A stretch of DNA of 5,060 bases from Nitrospina sp. (GTDB lineage: Bacteria > Nitrospinota > Nitrospinia > Nitrospinales > Nitrospinaceae). The stretch is taken from NCBI GenBank assembly GCA_004357365.1, contig SMVT01000028.1, positions 1-5,060 of the forward strand, read 5' to 3'. A program made the translations under genes and the position numbers. Under the pieces are notes generated by a model. It made no database searches, was not told the origin of the DNA, and saw only the letters and a list, made by a program, of their open reading frames with translations. Below are positions 1-5,060 of this stretch, piece after piece (within the stretch, counting starts at the first letter, position 1; each line of letters starts with the position of its first letter).

Positions 1-43
1 CTATAAAGGACATGGCTATAAACACGGACAGGGACACTATAAA
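1..43 (+). repeat. Short in-frame repeat encoding Tyr-Lys/Gly-His units
   Basis: The heptamer CTATAAA occurs at 1-7, 16-22 and 37-43. The spacings are 15 and 21 bp, both multiples of three, so each copy encodes Tyr-Lys in the same frame. Between the copies lie GGACA or CACGGACA blocks encoding Gly-His or His-Gly. This is a degenerate coding repeat in the tail of the upstream His-rich gene, and it probably continues to the left of the window. Confidence 0.5.
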
Positions 44-112
44 AAAGGCCATATTAAAATAAAACCCCACGTGGGGATTTCCATTTCCCCCATGATCGTC
101 ATTGACGATTGA
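2..112 (+). CDS. C-terminal end of a His/Gly/Lys-rich protein (5' end outside window)
   Basis: The frame starting at base 2 is open from the window edge to TGA at 110-112 and gives 36 residues. The first part is a low-complexity run of Tyr-Lys, Gly-His and Lys-Gly-His units. A hydrophobic finish follows (KPHVGISISPMIVIDD). It is too short to appear as a stand-alone ORF because its start lies to the left. The reading looks genuine for two reasons. The end resembles residues 56-76 of the next protein (IQPLVGVGISVPAPVIFVFTD), and the stop sits just 18 bp before that gene's ATG, with a good ribosome binding site in the gap, as expected within an operon. His/Gly-rich tails often bind divalent metals, but that role is inference here. 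No function can be named from the fragment. Confidence 0.6.
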   Translation, partial: YKGHGYKHGQGHYKKGHIKIKPHVGISISPMIVIDD

Positions 113-130
113 TCTCAGGAGAACTCAATC

Positions 131-649
131 ATGCTTTCCAAAAAATCCAGTAGGACGGATGGTGGACATTCATTGCCGGCAAAACCCGATCACCCGCTGA
201 TTGCGAGCGCTCCCTATTGGGCGGCCCTGTTCGTAACTGCGGTGTTTGTTTCCGGTTGTGTCGTCCATGGCCGCGGACACGGGCGTGGCGTTGTGATTCA
301 ACCCCTGGTAGGTGTTGGAATCAGCGTTCCGGCGCCGGTCATATTCGTATTTACCGATCATCACCGGCACGCGGTTCGGGATTATTACCGGCACAACCCG
401 CAACCTCACTGGAAGAAACACAAAATGAAGCGCAAATGGGAAAGGCGTGGCCATCGGCCTCCCGGACTGGCTAAACACGATGCCCTTCCTCCAGGAATCG
501 CCATGCACGCCCTGCCGCACAGACTGGCAAGGCAATTGCCTCCCCCACCACGCGGTACACAATTCATTTTGCATAACGACCAGGTGCTTCTAATTGACGT
601 ACACAGCCACGTGATATTGGATTTCATCGATATCCGGGTGGGATTTTAA
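131..649 (+). CDS. His-rich predicted lipoprotein with C-terminal RcnB/CigR-like domain
   Basis: A 172-residue protein. A hydrophobic stretch at about residues 29-42 ends in a lipobox-like VSGC with Cys43, which suggests a lipoprotein anchored in the periplasm. The segment before it is unusually long for a lipoprotein signal (about 28 residues). The ATG at 131 is nevertheless supported by AGGAGA at 117-122, 8 bp upstream. A TTG at codon 15 is a possible shorter start. After Cys43 come His-Gly-Arg-Gly units, a hydrophobic patch (residues 54-75), and a very basic His/Lys/Arg linker (77-109). The C-terminal region (110-168) has repeated LPPG-type turns, then a glycine-led beta segment with VLLIDV and a final hydrophobic strand. 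This resembles the RcnB (nickel/cobalt homeostasis) and CigR-like family, where LPPG repeats precede a 'D.V.LID...G.V.D.I' ending. The family assignment is by motif recall only. A metal-related or envelope-stress role is inference. It probably shares an mRNA with the partial gene upstream. Confidence 0.72.
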   Translation: MLSKKSSRTDGGHSLPAKPDHPLIASAPYWAALFVTAVFVSGCVVHGRGHGRGVVIQPLVGVGISVPAPVIFVFTDHHRHAVRDYYRHNPQPHWKKHKMKRKWERRGHRPPGLAKHDALPPGIAMHALPHRLARQLPPPPRGTQFILHNDQVLLIDVHSHVILDFIDIRVGF

Positions 650-661
650 TTCCGGGAAGGA

Positions 662-2845
662 TTATTTCTTTCCGAGGCCGGAGTATTTAAAAATACCGGA
701 CATGGCGTTCAGGAAGTTGGTTTGTTCCTGCGACTGCATGTCCTTTATTTTTTTCTCTTCATCAAAAATATTCAGGCGAATTTCAGGCGGGCGCCCCAGT
801 AAATTGAAGAGCGCCTGTTCCGAATGGACGGGAGGATGGCAGGTTCCCTGCTTGCAGACGTAAGCGGTGGGCTTTCCGGAAACCGGACCCCGTCCTCCGG
901 CCCAGGGAATCCGGCGTGCCGTCTCTTCTCCACGATGCACCACGAGTCTCAGATGGGGACGGTAATCGCGGTGCAGGGTCTCCAGCATTTTCTGATAGTC
1001 CTTATCCTGCTCCGGTCCGGACAAGACCACCTCCACCGGTGGCCCCTCCCACTCATCCATGACAGCCAGCAAACCGGTAAAGGCGGCGGGACTTTGTTCC
1101 ATGGCGCCCTGAAACGCCTGCACGGTCTTCCGGCCTTTCTCCTCAAATATTTGGTTTCCGGTCAAGCCTCCCAACCGCAACAACGCCCGGGCGGCCACTG
1201 CATTGGCGGAGGGCAGGGCGTCGTCCATGGGATTTTTAAGACGCGCCACCAGGGTTTCATGATCGTTGCCGGTCATGTAAAATCCGCCGTCGGTTTCATC
1301 CCAGAACCGTGCGATCATGGATTCGGCAAGCTCTTGAGCCCGATCCAGCCATTGGAACTCAAACGACGCCTCAAACAGAGCCACCAGCCCTTCCAGCACA
1401 CAGGCATAATCTTCCAGGCATCCCTTGAACCGGGCCCGCCCGTCCTTGAACACGCGCAAAAGGGCGCCGTCCTGCCACAGGTGATCCCAGATGAAGTCGG
1501 CGGCGGTGGCCGCGCTTTGGAGAAACCGTTCCTGCCGAAGCACGACAAACCCCCGGGCCAGGGCGGATATCATCAACCCGTTCCACCCCGCCAGAATTTT
1601 TTCATCGCGGTGCGGCCGGGGTCTTTTGTTGCGCGCATCAAGCAAGGCCTGTTTGCCGTTTTTGATGATGTGGCCGACTTCAAAAATGGGCATGCCTTCG
1701 CTGTCGGCGATTCTTTCCAGAGGGCCCGCGACCCGAAGAACGTTGCGCCGCTCAAAATTTCCGGCAGGCGTCGCCCCATAAGCACGGGCGAACACCTTGG
1801 CGTGGCGCGGACCCAAAAGGTCCAGGATTTCCTTCAACTCCCAAGTGAAAAAGGTCCCTTCTCGGCCATCGGTGTCGGCATCCTGGCTGGTATAAAACCC
1901 GCCCTCCGGCGAGGTCATCTCCCGCGCCACATAATCAAAGATATCTTCCGGGATCGCCCGGTAAATATCCTGCCGAGTGGCCTGATACGCGTCCAGATAC
2001 AGCCGGGCCATTAAGGCATTGTCGCATAGCATTTTTTCAAAGTGCGGCACCCGCCATTCCCGGTCGGTCGAATAACGGTGGAACCCGCCGCCCAACTGAT
2101 CGTACATGCCACCCTCGGCCATGTGGGTGAGGCTCTTGTCGACCATCATCAGCACGTCGTTGTTTTCCGTACGCACCCAGTGGCGCAGAAGCAGGGAGTA
2201 CAGCATGGGTTCCGGGAATTTCATACCCGCTCCGAAACCGCCATGAGCCTCGTCAAACCTTTCGGTCAGTTGTCGCGCCGCGGCGTCGATCAGGGTGCGG
2301 GCGGAAGTATCCTGAGAGGTTTTGGGAGAAGGGGGTGGATTGATTTTCCGGAGAATGCCCTGGGACCGGTTCTTGACCTGCTCTTTCTGGTTTCGGTACT
2401 GCTCCCCAGCCTGCCGCAGCACTTCGCCGAATCCCGGCTGGTGGTTGCCGGGAACCGGAGGAAAATACGTACCCCCCATATAGGGCTCCTGATACGGCGT
2501 CAAAAACAGGTTCAACGGCCATCCCCCCTGCCCGTTCATGACGACCAGGGCGTTCATGTAAATAGCATCGATTTCCGGCCGCTCCTCCCGGTCGACTTTG
2601 ATATTCACGAATCCTTCGTTCATCAAACGGGCAAGGTCAGCGTTGTCGAAACATTCGCGGGACATGACATGGCACCAGTGGCATGCGGCATACCCGATGC
2701 TCAGGAAAATGGGCTTGTCCTCCCGCCGGGCCTTATCCAGAGCCTCCGGTCCCCATGGATACCAGTCCACCGGTTGGTGGGCGTGCTGCAGCAGATAGGG
2801 GCTGGTTTCCTGGGACAGCCGGTTACGGTGTTCGGTCGATGCCAT
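662..2845 (-). CDS. YyaL/DUF255 family thioredoxin-like protein (SSP411/SPATA20 homologue)
   Basis: A 727-residue protein of the COG1331 family, which pairs an N-terminal thioredoxin-like domain with a C-terminal (alpha/alpha)6-barrel similar to six-hairpin sugar epimerases and glycosidases. Visible family marks, in order: the N-terminal NRLSQETSPYLLQHA block (residues 8-22), CHWCHVM with the Cys55/Cys58 pair, VDREERP (84-90), GGWPLN (107-112) and GGTYFPP (124-130). The barrel shows KFPEP (209-213), a GGMYDQLGGGFHRYSTD block (245-261), VPHFEKML (266-273), SQDADTDGREG (320-330), EKILAGWNGLM (415-425) and DDALPSANA (541-549). A second pair of cysteines, CKQGTC (664-669), lies close to the usual end. 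About 40 residues follow it, ending in a Lys-rich tail, and may be an extension. There is no signal peptide, so it should be cytoplasmic. The biochemical function of the family is not established; a redox or sugar-related role is inference. The ATG at 2845 is the only plausible start, because a stop lies six codons upstream in frame. The ribosome binding site is weak (AAAGG about 12 bp away). The gene lies 118 bp downstream of the mlaA-like gene on the same strand. Confidence 0.93.
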   Translation of the reverse strand: MASTEHRNRLSQETSPYLLQHAHQPVDWYPWGPEALDKARREDKPIFLSIGYAACHWCHVMSRECFDNADLARLMNEGFVNIKVDREERPEIDAIYMNALVVMNGQGGWPLNLFLTPYQEPYMGGTYFPPVPGNHQPGFGEVLRQAGEQYRNQKEQVKNRSQGILRKINPPPSPKTSQDTSARTLIDAAARQLTERFDEAHGGFGAGMKFPEPMLYSLLLRHWVRTENNDVLMMVDKSLTHMAEGGMYDQLGGGFHRYSTDREWRVPHFEKMLCDNALMARLYLDAYQATRQDIYRAIPEDIFDYVAREMTSPEGGFYTSQDADTDGREGTFFTWELKEILDLLGPRHAKVFARAYGATPAGNFERRNVLRVAGPLERIADSEGMPIFEVGHIIKNGKQALLDARNKRPRPHRDEKILAGWNGLMISALARGFVVLRQERFLQSAATAADFIWDHLWQDGALLRVFKDGRARFKGCLEDYACVLEGLVALFEASFEFQWLDRAQELAESMIARFWDETDGGFYMTGNDHETLVARLKNPMDDALPSANAVAARALLRLGGLTGNQIFEEKGRKTVQAFQGAMEQSPAAFTGLLAVMDEWEGPPVEVVLSGPEQDKDYQKMLETLHRDYRPHLRLVVHRGEETARRIPWAGGRGPVSGKPTAYVCKQGTCHPPVHSEQALFNLLGRPPEIRLNIFDEEKKIKDMQSQEQTNFLNAMSGIFKYSGLGKK

Positions 2846-2963
2846 TTGAATGCGGAACCTTTAATTGAAGTTTTGCTTAAGAGATGGGTTCCCAAAGCAT
2901 ACCGAATATGGGGGAATGAATAAAGGTTTAATTCAAGAAGTGAACGGCTATGGGTGGCGGAAG

Positions 2964-3953
2964 TTAATCGTCGATCAATTTTTCGCGGCTCTGGTGATAA
3001 AATTCCCGGAAGCTGATATAGGGATCGATCGCCCCATCTTTAAAGGCTTGGATATCTTCAATATAAAAAGAAACTTCGTTGACCATCTGGCCACCAGTGA
3101 TGCTCGCCCCGGTGATGAAGTCCGGCACCACCCAGAACAAGGGATTCAGGACGGCGTCCACTGTCTTACCAACCGCATCCCGGGCTGTGGACGGGCCCAG
3201 AATGGGGAGCACGATATAAGGTCCGGAGGGAATCCCCCATTTTCCCATCGCCTGTCCGAAATCCTCATCCACCGGTTTGATGCCGAATTGCGGATTGGCC
3301 ACCTCGAACAAGCCGCCAATGCCCAAGGTGGTATTGATCAATGTCCGGCTGAGCACCCGGCCGGTTTTTTCAAAGTCTCCCTGAAACAAACTGCTGACCA
3401 GCCTTTGGGGAAAAAGGATATTGCGAAACATATTGCGAATGAGCAACCGTAAATCTTCCGGAATTATAAACCGGTAGGTTTCGGCAACCGGCCGCATAAG
3501 ATACTCATAAAAATAATCGTTGAACACAAACACCGGCCGGTTGTACCACCGCTCGAAAGGATCGGACATGGGAGGAATATCATTTTCCTCCGCCGCGAAC
3601 GGATCTTCCTCAAAATCCGCATCACTTACCGAATGATCGCCGAAAGGATCCTCTTCGATAACATCGTCTGAAAAGGGATCCAGTTTCGAACCGCCGGAAT
3701 TGGAGGCATCCGGAAGGTCATCCACACTTGCCCAGTTCAATTCCGAGGGCAACAGGTCTCCGGTGGACGGGTCGGTTTGAACCAAGTGGTGGTTGCGGGA
3801 TAAATCGACGGATTCAGGGGTTTCCAGGGAATCCAAGGGAACGGTGAAAAAAAAATCCTGGGGGCCGGGAAAGTACGTGGCCAACGACGATGCGGGAAAG
3901 ACCAGCAGACCCAGCACCCAGCCAAACCCTAACAAACACCTTGCCTTTTTCAT
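2964..3953 (-). CDS. mlaA: MlaA/VacJ family phospholipid-transport protein with acidic N-terminal linker
   Basis: A 329-residue protein from the ATG at 3953. Members of this family sit in the outer membrane with porins and remove misplaced phospholipids from the outer leaflet, passing them to periplasmic MlaC. The conserved domain starts near residue 131 with DPFERWYNRPVFVFND. It continues through an IRNMFRN-NILFPQ segment, LFQGDFEKTGR (189-199), INTTLGIGGLFEVA (206-219), EDFGQAMGKWG (230-240), GPYIVLPILGPSTARD (244-259) and a final Tyr/Arg-rich helix (DPYISFREFYHQSRE). Two features are unusual. The signal peptide (residues 1-25, MKKARCLLGFG then a hydrophobic core ending SSLA) has no lipobox cysteine and looks like a signal peptidase I site. 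About 105 residues of low-complexity acidic sequence with DPF repeats also precede the domain. I chose ATG 3953 because Met-Lys-Lys begins the signal peptide directly. An upstream in-frame ATG at 3992 (342 residues) has no better ribosome binding site and puts 13 residues in front of the signal. No mlaC or ABC genes are adjacent. Confidence 0.9.
   Translation of the reverse strand: MKKARCLLGFGWVLGLLVFPASSLATYFPGPQDFFFTVPLDSLETPESVDLSRNHHLVQTDPSTGDLLPSELNWASVDDLPDASNSGGSKLDPFSDDVIEEDPFGDHSVSDADFEEDPFAAEENDIPPMSDPFERWYNRPVFVFNDYFYEYLMRPVAETYRFIIPEDLRLLIRNMFRNILFPQRLVSSLFQGDFEKTGRVLSRTLINTTLGIGGLFEVANPQFGIKPVDEDFGQAMGKWGIPSGPYIVLPILGPSTARDAVGKTVDAVLNPLFWVVPDFITGASITGGQMVNEVSFYIEDIQAFKDGAIDPYISFREFYHQSREKLIDD
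3555..3683 (-). repeat. Asp-Pro-Phe repeats in the acidic linker of the MlaA homologue
   Basis: Four DPF units occur at residues 92-94, 102-104, 117-119 and 131-133 (codons at 3680-3672, 3650-3642, 3605-3597 and 3563-3555). Each is preceded by Leu, Glu, Glu or Ser, and the first three are followed by acidic or small residues. The last is the family's own conserved DPFERW entry. The others look like copies of it spread through a Glu/Asp-rich linker. Codon choice differs between copies (GATCCCTTT, GATCCTTTC, GATCCGTTC, GATCCTTTC), so this is an old or protein-level repeat and not a recent DNA duplication. Confidence 0.7.
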
Positions 3954-3997
3954 GAGAGGTTTTCCCGGGCAGGCTGTGGTTTCAAAGATCATAGGCC

Positions 3998-4027
3998 ATT
4001 AGAAGTGTCGCTTATAAATACGTCCAA
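3998..4027 (-). promoter_or_regulatory. Weak sigma70-like promoter candidate before the mlaA-like gene
   Basis: On the minus strand, TTGGAC (4027-4022) and TCTAAT (4003-3998) are separated by 18 bp. The -10 matches the consensus at five of six bases but the -35 only at three. Transcription would start near 3990. That would leave a leader of roughly 35-40 bases before ATG 3953 and would place the alternative ATG at 3992 at or before the transcription start. The gene could equally be read through from the TPR gene upstream. Confidence 0.25.
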
Positions 4028-4058
4028 TCAGTCTAGCAGATGGGTTTGGGGATGGCAA

Positions 4059-4796
4059 TCAACGGGGCTCCGGGCTGGCATCGGATAACCGTTTGAGAGA
4101 GGCCTGGGCAATGGTGATTTTGTTCTTGCGGGCCCGGGCCGCGACCTCCCAGGCTTGTTGATATTGGCCCCTATGGAAGTGAGCGTCTACCAGAACGCCA
4201 TAGGCCTGCTGATTGTAAGAATTCTGCGCCAGGGCCTCCTCAAGTTTTTTTATGGCTTCATCATATTTTCCGAGATGGTTTAACGCCACGCCCCAGGAAG
4301 CGTAGGCCTTGCTGTTTTCCGGGTCGAGTAACAGGGCATTTTCAAACTTGTCGATGGCCTGTTCGGAATGTTTGTCCAGCAACAGAGCCAGCCCCCAGTA
4401 ATAATAGTTTTTGGTTTGATTGGGGTCCAGCCGCGAGGATTGGTCGAACTTTTCGAGGGCTTCCGGAGTTTTGCCCGACTTGACCAGGGACAAACCCCAC
4501 CAAGTATAGGCCCTTGCGTTCATGGGCTCCAGGGCCACCGCCTGGGAGGCCAGCTTGGCCGCCTCTGCGTACTTTCCCAGGGCGTTTAATTCCTGGACTT
4601 GTCCCATCATTTCCGCGAATTGGGCCTTGGTCTCCTGACGTTTTTTCTTTTCTTCGGCGCGCTGTTGGGATTGTTCAGCGGCCTGCTGGTTTTGCTCCTG
4701 GTTCATCTGCTTTTGATTCATCATGGAAAAATAAACGAACCCAAAAAAGATGCCAATGCAGCACAGGACCCAAACAACTCTTATTATTAGAGGCAT
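4059..4796 (-). CDS. Membrane-anchored TPR-repeat protein
   Basis: A 245-residue protein. A single hydrophobic segment at residues 4-24 has only Arg6 before it. It is followed by a Gln/Glu/Lys-rich, probably coiled-coil, region (27-60) and then tetratricopeptide repeats to about residue 227. Four repeats are clear: about 60-93, 94-127, 128-161 and 162-195, each with the Trp/Tyr-Gly-Ala...Ala...Pro pattern (for example YTWWGLSLVKSGKTPEALEKF and YASWGVALNHLGKYDEAIKKL). A degenerate fifth is at about 196-227. TPR units usually act as a scaffold for protein-protein contacts. The partner cannot be told from sequence, and no enzymatic domain is present. The ATG at 4796 is the only start that keeps the membrane segment; its ribosome binding site is weak (GAAAG about 6 bp away). 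A strong-looking promoter lies 40-70 bp upstream. The mlaA-like gene follows after about 105 bp. The fragment to the right also looks TPR-like, so two adjacent TPR genes are possible. Confidence 0.85.
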   Translation of the reverse strand: MPLIIRVVWVLCCIGIFFGFVYFSMMNQKQMNQEQNQQAAEQSQQRAEEKKKRQETKAQFAEMMGQVQELNALGKYAEAAKLASQAVALEPMNARAYTWWGLSLVKSGKTPEALEKFDQSSRLDPNQTKNYYYWGLALLLDKHSEQAIDKFENALLLDPENSKAYASWGVALNHLGKYDEAIKKLEEALAQNSYNQQAYGVLVDAHFHRGQYQQAWEVAARARKNKITIAQASLKRLSDASPEPR

Positions 4797-4809
4797 ACGG
4801 ACTTTCGTT

Positions 4810-4871
4810 TCAAAGTTCTAGTCAAAACCGGCGACACGAGTATACAGACAACCGCAACGTGTATCAAAGTT
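4810..4871 (-). repeat. Direct 8-bp repeat flanking the TPR-gene promoter
   Basis: TCAAAGTT occurs at 4810-4817 and 4864-4871 (AACTTTGA on the coding strand), 54 bp apart. One copy overlaps the -35 hexamer and the other lies in the leader, about 13 bp before the ATG. This could be a pair of regulator sites or coincidence. A related nine-base match, GTTTCAAAG, lies at 4807-4815 and again at 3979-3987, before the mlaA-like gene. Confidence 0.25.
4839..4867 (-). promoter_or_regulatory. Sigma70-type promoter for the TPR gene
   Basis: On the minus strand, TTGATA (4867-4862) and TATACT (4844-4839) are separated by exactly 17 bp. Each hexamer matches the consensus at five of six bases. Transcription would begin near 4832 and leave a leader of about 35 bases before the ATG at 4796. 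This is the best promoter-like match I found in the window, and it fits the 103-bp gap before the gene. Confidence 0.55.
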
Positions 4872-4899
4872 TCTTTACCGGCGGACCATCGTTCACCGG

Positions 4900-5043
4900 T
4901 CAACGGTTCATTTGCTTGCGGGCCGCATTCATCAAGCGTGCGGCATCCGCGTCCTGCGGCAACCACAAGCCGACCTTTTCCAAAACCGTCACCGCCCGGC
5001 CGGGACGGTGGGTCTGCAGATACAGTTTGGCGAGGGCAAGCGA
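4900..5043 (-). CDS. C-terminal tail of a TPR-like protein, interrupted by a stop near the window edge
   Basis: The minus-strand frame ending with TGA at 4902-4900 is open back to 5043 and gives 47 residues (SLALAKLYLQTHRPGRAVTV then a helical, Ala/Arg-rich end). The ALAKLYLQ...RAVTVLEKV pattern is typical of a closing TPR helix pair. Directly upstream, in the same frame, is a TGA at 5046-5044, and before it four residues, YYVF. The natural reading is a larger protein entering from the right. The stop is then a true nonsense mutation, a frameshift, or a sequence error at the edge. No start codon with a ribosome binding site explains the 47 residues as a free-standing gene. It lies 103 bp upstream of the membrane TPR gene, in the same orientation. 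Confidence 0.45.
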   Translation of the reverse strand, partial: SLALAKLYLQTHRPGRAVTVLEKVGLWLPQDADAARLMNAARKQMNR

Positions 5044-5060
5044 TCAGAACACATAATAAG

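Noticed and set aside
170..627. Minus-strand open frames of 134 and 73 codons inside the lipoprotein gene
   Set aside because: The + strand frame has a good ribosome binding site, a lipobox-like cysteine and a family-like C-terminal domain. The opposite frames show none of these.
824..2923. Long + strand open frames (396 and 293 codons) opposite the YyaL-family gene
   Set aside because: They lie in the frame that is codon-aligned with the real minus-strand gene, where a stop arises only from sense TTA, CTA or TCA codons, which are scarce in this GC-rich gene. The translations show no recognisable domain, while the minus strand shows the full YyaL family pattern.
2846..2963. Gap between the mlaA-like and YyaL-family genes as a possible promoter or regulatory region, with near-repeats of TTTAATT-N-AAG and an AACCTTTA/TAAAGGTT pair
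   Set aside because: I found no pair of hexamers with good spacing and sequence. The repeats are short and AT-rich, so chance is a sufficient explanation; the YyaL-family gene may be read through from mlaA.
2865..3452. A + strand open frame of 195 codons opposite the mlaA-like gene
   Set aside because: It is the same kind of codon-aligned antisense frame. The minus strand encodes a clear MlaA domain.
4872..4902. Possible hairpin (ACCGG...CCGGT on the minus strand) as a terminator of the partial TPR gene
   Set aside because: The stem is only five pairs with a 14-base loop and has no U-run.
4514..5056. A + strand open frame of 180 codons across the TPR gene start and the right edge
   Set aside because: It runs antisense to two minus-strand TPR-like regions and through the promoter gap. 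No motif or ribosome binding site supports it.
1..5060. Search for RNA genes, CRISPR arrays, insertion sequences, toxin-antitoxin pairs or defence genes
   Set aside because: No tRNA- or rRNA-like segment, regular spaced repeat, transposase or terminal inverted repeat, or recognisable defence domain was seen on either strand.

Overview
The window holds two complete gene blocks and the ends of two partial genes. Two proteins point to a diderm (Gram-negative) bacterium: an MlaA/VacJ-type outer-membrane phospholipid-transport protein and a predicted periplasmic lipoprotein. Coding regions are GC-rich in third positions. A Desulfobacterota-like or other proteobacterial source would fit, but this is an impression only, because there is no rRNA or other marker gene.

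Layout. On the + strand, the end of a His/Gly/Lys-rich protein (2-112) is followed after 18 bp by a complete small His-rich predicted lipoprotein with a C-terminal RcnB/CigR-like domain (131-649). The two share a short hydrophobic motif and probably form one transcription unit. They converge, with a 12-bp gap, on the minus-strand block. That block reads from right to left: a partial TPR-like tail (4900-5043), a membrane-anchored TPR protein (4059-4796), an MlaA-family protein (2964-3953) and a 727-residue YyaL/DUF255 thioredoxin-like protein (662-2845). Gaps between the minus-strand genes are about 100-120 bp. A good sigma70-type promoter lies in front of the TPR gene.

How they work together. 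The MlaA homologue and the TPR protein are envelope-associated, and the lipoprotein is predicted to be periplasmic. The YyaL-family protein has no signal peptide and should be cytoplasmic. No single pathway links them, and the usual Mla partners (MlaC and the MlaFEDB ABC importer) are not in this window. No RNA gene, mobile element, CRISPR array or obvious defence system is visible. The most unusual points are the MlaA homologue, which lacks a lipobox cysteine and carries an acidic linker with repeated Asp-Pro-Phe units, and the tandem His-rich pair at the left edge. I do not see a convincing new multi-gene system here.
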